Origin: Methylobacterium brachiatum
GTDB taxonomy: Bacteria; Pseudomonadota; Alphaproteobacteria; Rhizobiales; Beijerinckiaceae
DNA: 64,000 bases
Direction of reading: 5' to 3'
NCBI RefSeq assembly: GCF_020523825.1
Contig: NZ_JAJALK010000002.1
Span: 248,001 to 312,000, forward strand
The position numbers and the translations under genes are program-made. This document shows positions 56,274 to 64,000 of the stretch, in pieces. Numbering within the stretch: position 1 is the first letter of the stretch; every line of letters starts with the position of its first letter. A model generated the notes under the pieces. The model saw only the letters and a program-made list of their open reading frames with translations. It was not told the DNA's origin and did no database searches.

Positions 56274-57248
56274 CTAAACCGTGAGGACGACGCGCCCCGT
56301 CGTGCGTCCGCCTTCGAGGTCGGCATAGGCCCGGGCCGCGTCCCGGAGGTCGTATTCGGCTCCGATCGGGCTGGTCAGGCCGTCTTGCAGGGCCGCGATC
56401 AGGTCGGCGCTGCCGCGGCGGTACAGGTCGGGATCGTTGGCATAGGCGAGCACGCTCGGCCGTATCAGCGCGACCGGGCGGCCGGCTCCCAGGGTCTCGA
56501 CCCGGAACGGCGGAATCGGTCCGGCCGGCTGGCCGAGGCTCGCCACGATCCCGAACGGCCGGACCGCCGCGAAGGTCCGGGCCAGCATGCCGCCGCCGAT
56601 GCCGTCGATCGCCAGATGCACCCCCTGCCCATCCGCCAGGATCCGCGTCCGCTCGGGCCAGTCGCCCTCGCCGTGCAGGAAGACCGCATCGGCTCCGGCC
56701 TCCAGGGCCGGCACGCGCTTTCCCGCGGAACCGACCGTGCCGACCACATGCGCGCCGAGGCGCTTCGCCCAGCGGGTGACGATCTGGCCGAGCCCGCCCG
56801 CGGCGGCATGGACGAGGATCCAGTCGCCGGGTCCGACCGCCCGGACCGTGTGCAGCAGCATGTGGGCGGTCAGGCCGCGCAGCATCGTGCCGCCGACGAC
56901 GCGATCGGGGAGGGCGTCGGGCAGCCGCACCAGACGTTCCGCCGGCAGGATCCGGGCCTCGGCATAGGCGCCCATCGGTGCGCCGTGATAGGCGACCCGG
57001 TCGCCAGGCTTCAGCGACGTGACCTCCGGCCCGACGGCCTCGACCGTCCCGGCCCCCTCGAATCCCAGCACCGCCGGATAGGTGTCGAGCGGGTAGAGGC
57101 CGGTTCGAAAGTAAATGTCGACGAAATTCACGCCGATCACGGATTGGCGGATGCGGACCTGCCCCGCCCCAGGCTCGCCCGGGTCGATCGCGCTCGCCGT
57201 CAGGACTTCCGGCGCGCCGGGTTCGCTCATCATCATCGCTGTCGTCAT
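56274..57248 (-). CDS. qor: NADPH:quinone oxidoreductase, zinc-free MDR family
   Basis: 324 residues. QSVIGVNFVDIYFRTGLYPL is the quinone oxidoreductase signature, PAVLGFEGAGTVEAVG follows, and the cofactor domain has LVHAAAGGLGQIVTRWAKRL. No zinc-binding cysteines. Reduces quinones or alpha,beta-unsaturated carbonyls with NADPH. Divergent from a LysR gene across 88 bases, so probably regulated by it. Confidence 0.93.
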   Translation of the reverse strand: MTTAMMMSEPGAPEVLTASAIDPGEPGAGQVRIRQSVIGVNFVDIYFRTGLYPLDTYPAVLGFEGAGTVEAVGPEVTSLKPGDRVAYHGAPMGAYAEARILPAERLVRLPDALPDRVVGGTMLRGLTAHMLLHTVRAVGPGDWILVHAAAGGLGQIVTRWAKRLGAHVVGTVGSAGKRVPALEAGADAVFLHGEGDWPERTRILADGQGVHLAIDGIGGGMLARTFAAVRPFGIVASLGQPAGPIPPFRVETLGAGRPVALIRPSVLAYANDPDLYRRGSADLIAALQDGLTSPIGAEYDLRDAARAYADLEGGRTTGRVVLTV

Positions 57249-57336
57249 GGTTCATCTCCTGCCCGGGCAGCGAACCGCGTTTTGATCTGTGAGAGAATTC
57301 GGGATCTCTTCACCGGCCTCGTGCAGAACTGCACCG

Positions 57337-58224
57337 ATGGTCGATTGGCAGGATCTCCACCACTTCGCAGTGCTCGCGCAGGCCGGCTCGCTCTCGGCCG
57401 CGGCGCGGGAACTCGGGGTCGATCACGCGACGATCGGCCGGCGGGTCGCGTCCCTCGAGGACGCCCTGGCGCTGCGGCTGATCGAGCGCCTGCCGCGCCG
57501 GGTCGCGCTGACCCCGGAGGGTATCGCCATCGCGGCCTTGGCGTCGGAGATCGCCGGAACCGTGCAGGCGATCGAGCGCCGTGCCCGGGGCTACGCCGAG
57601 GCGCCTGTCGCGACGGTCCGGATCAGCGCGCCGCCCGCCGTCGCGGCCCGCCTGATCGCGCCGCAGGTGGCGGGCTTCCATCGGGCGCATCCCGGCATCA
57701 CCCTGGTCCTGTCCGGCGCCGCCAGGATCGCGGCGCTCGATCGCGGGGAGGCGGAGATCGCCGTGCGGCTGACGCGCCCCGACGATCCGGATCTCCTGAT
57801 CCGCCGGATCGGCGCGATGCGGTTCGGGCTCTACGCGACCCCGGACGAGGCGGCGAAGCCTCCGTCGGACTGGACCTTCATCGGCTACGATTCCGCCCTG
57901 GAGCACGTCCCTCAGCAGGCCTGGCTGCGGAGCCTGCTGGCCGGCCGGCCGATCGTGTTTCAGGCGAGCGACCTGTTCGGTCAGCAGGAGGCGGCCCGAG
58001 CCGGCCTCGGCGCCGTGGTCCTGCCCCGCTTCCTCGGGGACGGGGATTCGGCCCTGGTCCGCCTCCCGGTCGAGGGGATGCCGCCATCCCGGGACATCTG
58101 GCTCGTCACCTATCCCGACCTCAAGCGCTCGCCCGTGATTCGCGCAGCGCTGGCGTTTCTGGCGCGGGTGATCGGCCAGGGATGTCCGGTGACTGCGCGA
58201 GCGGACGAGATCGGGGCGCCATAA
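57337..58224 (+). CDS. LysR-family transcriptional regulator
   Basis: 295 residues. Winged helix MVDWQDLHHFAVLAQAGSLS, then AARELGVDHATIGRRVASLE and LIERLPRRVALTPEGIAIA, followed by a two-lobe effector domain with TVRISAPPAVAARLIAPQVA. Divergent from qor, its likely target. ATG 57337 aligns with the family start; an earlier in-frame ATG at 57289 adds 16 residues with no conservation. Confidence 0.92.
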   Translation: MVDWQDLHHFAVLAQAGSLSAAARELGVDHATIGRRVASLEDALALRLIERLPRRVALTPEGIAIAALASEIAGTVQAIERRARGYAEAPVATVRISAPPAVAARLIAPQVAGFHRAHPGITLVLSGAARIAALDRGEAEIAVRLTRPDDPDLLIRRIGAMRFGLYATPDEAAKPPSDWTFIGYDSALEHVPQQAWLRSLLAGRPIVFQASDLFGQQEAARAGLGAVVLPRFLGDGDSALVRLPVEGMPPSRDIWLVTYPDLKRSPVIRAALAFLARVIGQGCPVTARADEIGAP

Positions 58225-58335
58225 CCGGTTCGCCGAGGCGCGGCCGGTGCCGGCCTGGTCAAGCCGTCGGACCCGCCTTCCGGGTTTCATGATCCCGCGC
58301 TACGCCGGGGGCTTCGACGAACGGGGGGAGCCAGG

Positions 58336-59100
58336 ATGATCAAGGATCGCGTCTACATCGTCACCGGCGCGGGCTCGGGGCTCGGCGCCGCGGTGGCGCG
58401 CAGCCTCGTGGCAGCGGGCGCCAGCGTGGTGGTGGCCGACATCGCCCGGGAGGCCGGGGCCGGCGTGGCGGCGGAGCTGGGCGCGCGGGCGCGGTTCGCG
58501 GCCACCGACGTCACCAGCGAGGCGGACGGGCAGGCGGCGGTCCAGGCGGCGCTCGACGCATTCGGGCACCTGCACGGGCTCGTCAACTGCGCCGGGATCG
58601 CGCCGGGCGAGAAGGTGGTCGGCCGCGATGGCCCGCACCGGCTCGACAGCTTCGCCCGGGCGGTGTCGGTCAACCTGATCGGCACGTTCAACATGATCCG
58701 GCTCGCCGCCGCGGCGATCGCCAAGGAGGCGCCCGATGCGGAGGGCGCCCGGGGCGTGATCGTCAACACCGCCTCGGTCGCGGCCTTCGACGGCCAGATC
58801 GGGCAGGCGGCCTACGCGGCCTCGAAGGGCGGCGTGGTCTCGATGACCCTGCCGATCGCCCGGGAGCTGGCCCGGCACGGCATCCGGGTCGTCACCATCG
58901 CGCCGGGGATCTTCGAGACCCCCATGATGGCCGGGATGCCCCAGGAGGTGCAGGACGCGCTCGGCCAGAGCGTGCCGTTCCCGCCGCGCCTGGGCCGCCC
59001 GTCGGAATATGCCGACCTCGTCCGGCACATCTGCGAGAACGCGATGCTGAACGGCGAGACGATCCGCCTCGACGGGGCGCTGCGGATGCCGCCCCGCTGA
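58336..59100 (+). CDS. SDR, 3-hydroxyacyl-CoA dehydrogenase type 2-like
   Basis: 254 residues. [15 protein letters not shown] cofactor loop, [31 protein letters not shown] with Tyr-x3-Lys, and [20 protein letters not shown]. This layout, with the ending [20 protein letters not shown], is that of HSD10 / 3-hydroxyacyl-CoA dehydrogenase type II, NAD+ dependent (Asp39 in VVVADIA). Likely works on short or branched 3-hydroxyacyl-CoAs. GGGGGGAG upstream of the ATG. Confidence 0.9.
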   Translation: MIKDRVYIVTGAGSGLGAAVARSLVAAGASVVVADIAREAGAGVAAELGARARFAATDVTSEADGQAAVQAALDAFGHLHGLVNCAGIAPGEKVVGRDGPHRLDSFARAVSVNLIGTFNMIRLAAAAIAKEAPDAEGARGVIVNTASVAAFDGQIGQAAYAASKGGVVSMTLPIARELARHGIRVVTIAPGIFETPMMAGMPQEVQDALGQSVPFPPRLGRPSEYADLVRHICENAMLNGETIRLDGALRMPPR

Positions 59101-59152
59101 GCGCGTCAGTGCAGCGTCCCGGAAGCCGGCGGCCGCCGTCCGGGACGATGCT

Positions 59153-59401
59153 CTAGCCGATCGAGACGCTGGTCAGGAGCTCGGCGGCCCGGCGCACCTC
59201 GGTGACGATCAGCTCCTCGCTCGGGCCCTCGACCGGCATGTCGGACAGGATCGCGGCGACGTCGCGCTTCACGTCCTCGCGGATCTCCGGATTCTCCTCG
59301 GACAGGCGCCCGATCAGGACGCCCAGGACGATCTCCAGGGCGGAGAGCTTCGCGTGCACGCGGGTGAAGTCGTCCAGCTGTTCCGGCTCGTTGTCGGTCA
59401 T
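59153..59401 (-). CDS. Small hypothetical helical protein
   Basis: 82 residues, acidic, no signal or membrane segment. DDFTRVHAKLSALEIVLGVL, IGRLSEENPEIREDVKRDVA and LIVTEVRRAAELLTSVSIG suggest two amphipathic helices. Downstream of the 95-residue gene on the same strand. Function unknown. Confidence 0.68.
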   Translation of the reverse strand: MTDNEPEQLDDFTRVHAKLSALEIVLGVLIGRLSEENPEIREDVKRDVAAILSDMPVEGPSEELIVTEVRRAAELLTSVSIG

Positions 59402-59450
59402 GGGTTGCTCCGTTGGGGGCGCCTGCTCGGGTGTCGTACGACAGCAGGCT

Positions 59451-59738
59451 TCAATTCGGCCGCTCGCCGGCGGGCGGGGTCAGCATCGCTTCCATCTGGT
59501 TGATGGCGCTGCGCAGGGCTTCGAAGGCGGGCAGCGGCCCGCGCAGATGCGCGACGACCCGCCGGCGCGTCCGGGACGGGGCGCCGGGCTCGGTCGGCTC
59601 GTAGACCTCCATCTCCAGGGTCATCCGCCCGATCCCTGCCCCGACCCCGAAGGCCGAGACGGTCTCGAAATAGACGATGGGCGCCTCGATGACGCCCTCG
59701 ACCTGGGGCGGCGCAGCGGCCTCTCGCGTATCGGGCAT
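59451..59738 (-). CDS. Small hypothetical protein
   Basis: 95 residues. VEGVIEAPIVYFETVSAFGV, GAGIGRMTLEMEVYEPTE and RRRVVAHLRGPLPAFEALRS are followed by a helix INQMEAML. Resembles uncharacterised beta-rich proteins with a central GxGRMTLE-like strand; no family name can be given. The stop is 49 bases before the 82-residue gene, same strand; the two likely form one transcript. Confidence 0.68.
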   Translation of the reverse strand: MPDTREAAAPPQVEGVIEAPIVYFETVSAFGVGAGIGRMTLEMEVYEPTEPGAPSRTRRRVVAHLRGPLPAFEALRSAINQMEAMLTPPAGERPN

Positions 59739-59845
59739 GCGGGATCTCCCGGACCAGGGCGCCGCACCGTCCGGGGGACGGGCGACGCATCGCGTCAGGC
59801 ATACGCTCCCGCGGCCGGCTTGGTCGATCCCGGGGCGAGCCGCGA

Positions 59846-61111
59846 TCAGGCGGCCGCGCTCTCGGTCCAGGCGGCCAGGGCCGCCGCGACGCCGGCGCCC
59901 GGCGGAACGGAAAACCCTTCCGCCCGCAGGACCGCCTCCAGGGCGCCCAGGGTGATCAGAACCTTGTGCTTGCGGGCATTGTAGCCCATCGCGCCGATCC
60001 GCCAGACCTTGCCGGCCAGCGGCCCGAAGGCGGTGCCGATCTCGATCTCGAAATCCTCCCGCATCCGGCGCCGCACCGCCTCGCCGTCGACCCCGTCCGG
60101 GATGTAGAGCGCGGTGACGTTGGTCATCCGGTAGCGGTCGTCGCCGAACACGGTGAGCCCCATGGCCCGGATGCCCGCCGCGACGGCGCGCCCGGCGGCG
60201 GCGTGCCGGCGGTAGCAGGCCGCCAGCCCCTCGCCCAGCACCACCCGGGCGCATTCCCGCGCCCCGTACAGCATCGTGGTCGCCTCGGTGTGGTGGTTCA
60301 GGCGCTTCTCCGACCAGTAATCCATGATCATGGCCAGGTCGAAATAGTTCGAGCCGATCCGCACGCCCAAGCCGTCGTCGATGTCGTCCCGGCGGATGCC
60401 GTGCTCGACATGGCGCCGGGAGAAGATCCGCTCGGCCGCCGCCGCCGAGACGGTGATCGGCGACGAGCCCGAGGGGCCGCCGAGGCATTTCTGCAGGCCG
60501 CCGGTCACCACGTCGACGCCCCAGCGGTCGGCGGCGATCTCCATGCCCCCGATCGTCGCGGTGGCGTCGACGTAGGAGAGCGCGCCGGCCCGGCGGCAGA
60601 GGTCGCCGAGCCCGTCGAGGGGCTGGGCCATGGTGGTGGAGGTGTCGCCGTGCACGGTCGCCACGACCTTCGGGCCGAAGCGCTCCACCGCGGCGGCGAT
60701 CGCCTCCAGGGGCACCACCGCGCCCCAGGGCGCGTCCACGGTCTCGACCACGGCGCCGACCCGCTCCAGGATCTCGGTGAGCAGCAGGCCGAACCGGCCG
60801 AAATTGACCACCAGCACCCGCTCGCCGGGGGCGACCAGGCTCACCAGGGCCGCCTCGATCCCGGCCCGCGCCGTGCCGTCGACCAGGAAGGTCCAGCGGT
60901 TCTCGGTGCCGAAGATCGGGCGGTAGAGCGCCATCACCTCGTTCATGTAGGCGGTCATCTCGGGGTCGAACTGCCCGAGCAGGTCGGCCGACATGGCGCG
61001 CAGCACGCGCGGATGGGCATTGACGGGTCCCGGCCCCATCAGGAGCCGCTGGGGCGGGTCGATCTCGCCGATCTGCTCGAGCACGGGCTGACTTCCTTCG
61101 CTGTCGCGCAT
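59846..61111 (-). CDS. PLP aminotransferase, (S)-ureidoglycine/alanine-glyoxylate type
   Basis: 421 residues, class V aminotransferase. RLLMGPGPVNAHPRVLRAMS, DGTARAGIEAALVSLVAPGE, VHGDTSTTMAQPLDGLGDLC, DATATIGG and the lysine in TGGLQKCLGGPSGSSPITVS (Schiff base) match (S)-ureidoglycine-glyoxylate aminotransferase (PucG) better than serine-glyoxylate enzymes. Purine degradation role is inferred; a xanthine dehydrogenase-family gene lies 900 bases away. ATG 61111 puts 22 residues before RLLMGPGP. An upstream ATG at 61170 is out of frame because of a 14-base duplication. Confidence 0.87.
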   Translation of the reverse strand: MRDSEGSQPVLEQIGEIDPPQRLLMGPGPVNAHPRVLRAMSADLLGQFDPEMTAYMNEVMALYRPIFGTENRWTFLVDGTARAGIEAALVSLVAPGERVLVVNFGRFGLLLTEILERVGAVVETVDAPWGAVVPLEAIAAAVERFGPKVVATVHGDTSTTMAQPLDGLGDLCRRAGALSYVDATATIGGMEIAADRWGVDVVTGGLQKCLGGPSGSSPITVSAAAAERIFSRRHVEHGIRRDDIDDGLGVRIGSNYFDLAMIMDYWSEKRLNHHTEATTMLYGARECARVVLGEGLAACYRRHAAAGRAVAAGIRAMGLTVFGDDRYRMTNVTALYIPDGVDGEAVRRRMREDFEIEIGTAFGPLAGKVWRIGAMGYNARKHKVLITLGALEAVLRAEGFSVPPGAGVAAALAAWTESAAA

Positions 61112-61128
61112 TCCGGGCGGGGCGACGC

Positions 61129-61168
61129 AATCCTCCGGCCAAATCCCTCCGGCCAAATCCCTCCGGCC
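61129..61168. repeat. 14-base tandem repeat at the aminotransferase 5' end
   Basis: Two perfect copies of AAATCCCTCCGGCC (61141-61154 and 61155-61168) preceded by a degenerate third copy ending at 61140. On the minus strand each carries a GGAGGG ribosome-site-like core. Confidence 0.85.
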
Positions 61169-61320
61169 ATGTCGCGCTCGCGCATGCTGCTACGGATCCG
61201 CGGCGGTTCGATCAAGCAGAGCGTTTTTTCCCAAGGACGGAAACCCTGCACGCCCCTCGGCGTTTCAAGGTCCCAACACCGACCCAACCAAGACCGAACC
61301 CGCAAAGGGGGATACCCGCC

Positions 61321-61866
61321 ATGATGAACCGCTTCGCCACCGCGGCCGGACTGCTCGCCCTCTCGACGAGCCTCGCCCTGGCCCAGACCGCCACCCAGAC
61401 CGACAGCAACCAGAAGGAATGGCAGGTCGCCAAGGTCGCCAAGGTCGGCCTCGCCCAGGCGCTGACCACCGCCGAATCGCAGGGCGACGAGAAGGGCGGC
61501 CGCGCCATCGACGCCGATTTCGAGAAGGCCGACAGCAAGAACCCGGCGCATTACGCCGTGAAGGTCGTCTACCCGAGCGGCAAGCTGGTGGAATACGGCA
61601 TCAACGCCGATACCGGCGCGCTGTACAAGACCGAGAACCAGCCGATCGAGCGCTACTTCACCCGGCTGAAGCCCGCCGACTTCCAGAACGCCAAGACCTC
61701 GCTCAAGGACGCGCTCGCCATCGCCGAGCAGAAGGCCGGCGGCGGCAAGGCCTACGAGGCCGAGGTCGAGAAGGACGGCTCCGCGGTCCAGTACGAGATC
61801 AAGGTGGCCGGCGCCGACAAGGACCAGAAGGTCAAGGTCGGCCCGGACGGCAAGGTGGTCGACTGA
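61321..61866 (+). CDS. Periplasmic PepSY-domain protein
   Basis: 181 residues. Signal peptide MMNRFATAAGLLALSTSLALA, cleavage before QTATQ. Two PepSY-like units follow: GLAQALTTAESQGDEKGGRA with AVKVVYPSGKLVEYGINADT (about 45-105), and SLKDALAIAEQKAGGGKAYE with YEIKVAGADKDQKVKVGPDG (about 125-180). PepSY proteins are small periplasmic inhibitors or binding modules. Long polar linker and many Lys residues. Target unknown. Confidence 0.87.
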   Translation: MMNRFATAAGLLALSTSLALAQTATQTDSNQKEWQVAKVAKVGLAQALTTAESQGDEKGGRAIDADFEKADSKNPAHYAVKVVYPSGKLVEYGINADTGALYKTENQPIERYFTRLKPADFQNAKTSLKDALAIAEQKAGGGKAYEAEVEKDGSAVQYEIKVAGADKDQKVKVGPDGKVVD

Positions 61867-61888
61867 TCCCGTAGGATCACCACCCGAC

Positions 61889-61920
61889 GCGGCGGGGCCG
61901 TCCCAAAACCGCCCCGCCGC
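61889..61920. terminator. GC-rich hairpin after the PepSY gene
   Basis: GCGGCGGGGC (61889-61898), 12-base loop, GCCCCGCCGC (61911-61920). Perfect 10-base stem, no T-tract. Confidence 0.6.
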
Positions 61921-62009
61921 TGCATGGTGTCGCCCCCCGCCCGGTCGCGGAGCCGGGCGGCCGCCTCGGCGATTGCTCCCGGACGATATGGCGGACCGGG
62001 AGCGCGAAC

Positions 62010-64000
62010 ATGGAATCAGGCACGCGGGACGCCCAACCGATCCTCGGGACGGCCCGGACCCGGGTCGAGGGCCCCGACAAGGTGACCGGCCGGGCGCTCT
62101 ACGCCTCCGACCGCCCCGGGCCGGAGACGATGGCCCGCGCCGCCCTGGTCACCAGCACCATCGCGTGCGGCCGGATCACCGGGTTCGACCTCGGTGCCGC
62201 CGAGCGGGTGCCGGGGGTGCTGGGGATCTTCACCCACCGGGACTTCGCCGGGGCGGTGGCACCGGTGAAGCACCTGATGGCCGGCGGCTACGCCAACAGC
62301 TCGCACCGGCCGCTCGATTCCGACGCGGTCGCCTATGCCGGCCAGATCGTGGCCCTGGTGGTGGCGACGAGCCAGGAGGCCGCCGAGGAGGCGGCCGGCG
62401 CGGTGCGGGTCGCCTACGCGGAGGAGCCCGCCGCCGGCGGCTTCGACGCGCCGGGGGCCGAGACCGTCCGGCTGGCGGACCTCAAGGCCCAGCACGAGGA
62501 CATTGCCCGGGGCGACGCCGAGGCCGGGTTGCGAGCGGCCGCGATCCGGATCGAGGCGCGCTACGAGACCCCGGTCCAGCACCACAACCCGATCGAGCTG
62601 TTCACCACCCGGGCCGCCTGGGACGGCGACAGGCTCACCGTGCACGAGCCGACCCGCTATGTCGGCGCCGTGCAGCACGGGCTCGCGGCGCAGCTCGGCC
62701 TCGATCCCGCGCAGGTGCGGGTCGTGTCCGGGCTGATCGGCGGCCATTTCGGCTCGAAATTCGCGCTGTCGCAGCACACGGCCCTGGTCGCCCTGGCGGC
62801 CCGGCGTCTCGGCCGGCCGGTCTCGCTGGTCCCGACCCGGCGGCAATGCTTCACCATCGCCAATTACCGGCCGGAATCGCGCCACGCCATCCGGCTCGGG
62901 GCCGAAAGCGACGGTCGGTTCACCGCCCTGGTGCACGAGGCCGAGACGGTCACGTCGCGGTTCGACCCGTTCGTCATGGAGGGGGCCGAGGTCACGGCGA
63001 GCCTCTATGCCTGCCCGGCGATCCGGACCGAGGAGCGGGCGGTGCGGGTCGACCGCAACACCCCGGGGCCGATGCGGGCGCCCCCGGAGGTGCCCTACCT
63101 GTTCGCCCTGGAGAGCGCCGTCGACGAGATGGCCGTGGCCCTCAGGATGGACCCGATCGCCTTGCGGCGGCGCAACGACACCGCGATCGATCCGGTCTCC
63201 GGCAAGCCGTTCTCGACCCGGCCGCTCATGGCCTGCTTCGACGCGGGCGCGCGGGCCTTCGGCTGGGCGCGGCGGGCGCCGCGTCCGGGGACGATGCGGG
63301 ACGGGCCCTGGCGCGTGGGCCTCGGCTGCGCGGCCTCGGTGCGGCCGGTGAAGATCGCGGCCGCGACCCTGCGGGTGCGGCTGAACCCGGACGGGACCGC
63401 GGAGGTCGCCTGCGCCCATCACGAGATCGGCAACGGCATCACCACGCTGCTGGCCATGGGGGCGGCCGAGGGCCTCGGCGTGCCGGTCGAGCGGGTGACG
63501 GTCCGGCTCGGCGACACGGCGCTGCCGGCGGCCGGCATCTCGGGTGGGTCGAGCACGACCACGAGCCTGATGAACGCCCTGGCCCTCGGCTGCGGGCAGA
63601 TCCGCGAAAGCCTGGCCCAAGCGGTGACCACCTCCGGCGGCCGTCTCGCCGGGCGGGACCCGGGCGCCCTGTCGCTGGCGGGCGGGCGGCTTTCAGCCCC
63701 GGACGGCACCGGCCTCGGGCTAACCGAGGCCGTCGGTCCAGCTGGGATCGAGACGCTCGCCGCGTTCGTGCCCGCGGGCGGGGACCGGGAGAAGGCGCTG
63801 GCGGGCCTGCGGCAGGGCCATATCGGGCTCGCCTTCGGCGGCGGCGGGCGCGCGGTCTCCTGGGGGTTCGGGGCGCAGTTCGCGGAGGTCCACATCCATG
63901 GCGAGACGGGAGAGATCCGGGTGGCCCGGCTCACCGGCGCCTTCGCGGCGGGGCGGATCCTCAACCCGCTGACCGCCCGGAGCCAGCTCACCGGCGGGAT
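62010..64000 (+). CDS. Xanthine dehydrogenase/aldehyde oxidoreductase family molybdenum-binding subunit, 3' end outside window
   Basis: At least 663 residues, open to the edge. An N-terminal aldehyde oxidase a/b hammerhead domain (RVEGPDKVTGRALYASDRPG, PGVLGIFTHRDF) and the molybdopterin-binding part follow. GLIGGHFGSKFALSQHTALV replaces the usual GGGFG with GGHFG, as in the YagR/PaoC branch. NTPGPMRAPPEVPYLFALES and AHHEIGNGITTLLAMGAAEG are cofactor motifs. Oxidises purines or aldehydes at the Mo centre; PaoC-type aldehyde oxidase is as likely as xanthine dehydrogenase. The partner FAD and 2Fe-2S subunits are not visible here. Confidence 0.9.
   Translation, partial: MESGTRDAQPILGTARTRVEGPDKVTGRALYASDRPGPETMARAALVTSTIACGRITGFDLGAAERVPGVLGIFTHRDFAGAVAPVKHLMAGGYANSSHRPLDSDAVAYAGQIVALVVATSQEAAEEAAGAVRVAYAEEPAAGGFDAPGAETVRLADLKAQHEDIARGDAEAGLRAAAIRIEARYETPVQHHNPIELFTTRAAWDGDRLTVHEPTRYVGAVQHGLAAQLGLDPAQVRVVSGLIGGHFGSKFALSQHTALVALAARRLGRPVSLVPTRRQCFTIANYRPESRHAIRLGAESDGRFTALVHEAETVTSRFDPFVMEGAEVTASLYACPAIRTEERAVRVDRNTPGPMRAPPEVPYLFALESAVDEMAVALRMDPIALRRRNDTAIDPVSGKPFSTRPLMACFDAGARAFGWARRAPRPGTMRDGPWRVGLGCAASVRPVKIAAATLRVRLNPDGTAEVACAHHEIGNGITTLLAMGAAEGLGVPVERVTVRLGDTALPAAGISGGSSTTTSLMNALALGCGQIRESLAQAVTTSGGRLAGRDPGALSLAGGRLSAPDGTGLGLTEAVGPAGIETLAAFVPAGGDREKALAGLRQGHIGLAFGGGGRAVSWGFGAQFAEVHIHGETGEIRVARLTGAFAAGRILNPLTARSQLTGG

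Noticed and set aside
61039..61551. 170-residue minus-strand frame covering the ATG at 61170
   Set aside because: Antisense to the PepSY gene and out of frame with the aminotransferase; it exists because of the 14-base duplication.

Overview
High-GC alphaproteobacterial chromosome segment, most like Methylobacterium or a close relative. The support is a long split-type methylmalonyl-CoA mutase subunit, a cyoABCD-SURF1 locus, HWE and PAS sensor kinases, rpsD standing alone, and several small exported proteins of the kind common in that genus. This is an inference from gene content and codon use, not a database match. No phage, insertion sequence, CRISPR array or rRNA was seen. There is one tRNA (Val-GAC).

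Layout. 1-2.95 kb: minus-strand run of mop, tsaD, a GNAT-domain protein and gpsA (cut by the window edge), the last three joined by 4-base ATGA overlaps. 3.1-7.6 kb: accessory detoxification or secondary-metabolism set (epoxide hydrolase, cofactor-free haloperoxidase, SDR with a divergent LysR regulator, GT1 glycosyltransferase). 7.8-15.2 kb: housekeeping (rpsD, pgm, methylmalonyl-CoA mutase) with a GNAT, a Tat-exported hydrolase and small proteins. 15.3-21.9 kb: cytochrome bo3 quinol oxidase operon with SURF1, plus an MHS-type transporter. 22.1-25.4 kb: double-domain GT2 and a partner protein. 25.6 kb: tRNA-Val. 26.1-27.0 kb: a membrane protein with a sigma-70 region 1.1-like head, then a holin-X-like protein. 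27.0-32.0 kb: two sensor kinases and a small protein.

32.5-44.0 kb is the richest region: what looks like a complete oxidative, non-phosphorylating L-arabinose (or related aldose) pathway. It has an OprB porin, an exported aldose epimerase, an MFS sugar importer, a Gfo/Idh/MocA sugar dehydrogenase, an SMP-30 lactonase, an IlvD-family sugar-acid dehydratase, an AraD1 dehydratase and alpha-ketoglutaric semialdehyde dehydrogenase. These would lead to 2-oxoglutarate, under a FadR-type GntR regulator. Two promoters of this locus share an identical 13-base element that resembles a FadR-type operator.

45.0-50.5 kb: alkanesulfonate uptake and desulfonation (FMN reductase, two tandem SsuA paralogues, SsuC, SsuB, SsuD). 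50.8-56.1 kb: small exported cysteine-rich protein, small lipoprotein, an exported protein with three 35-residue repeats, a SulP-STAS-cNMP fusion and a DUF3307 protein. 56.3-59.7 kb: quinone oxidoreductase with divergent LysR, SDR and two small proteins. 59.8-64 kb: an ureidoglycine/alanine-glyoxylate aminotransferase, a PepSY protein and a xanthine dehydrogenase-family molybdenum subunit running off the window.
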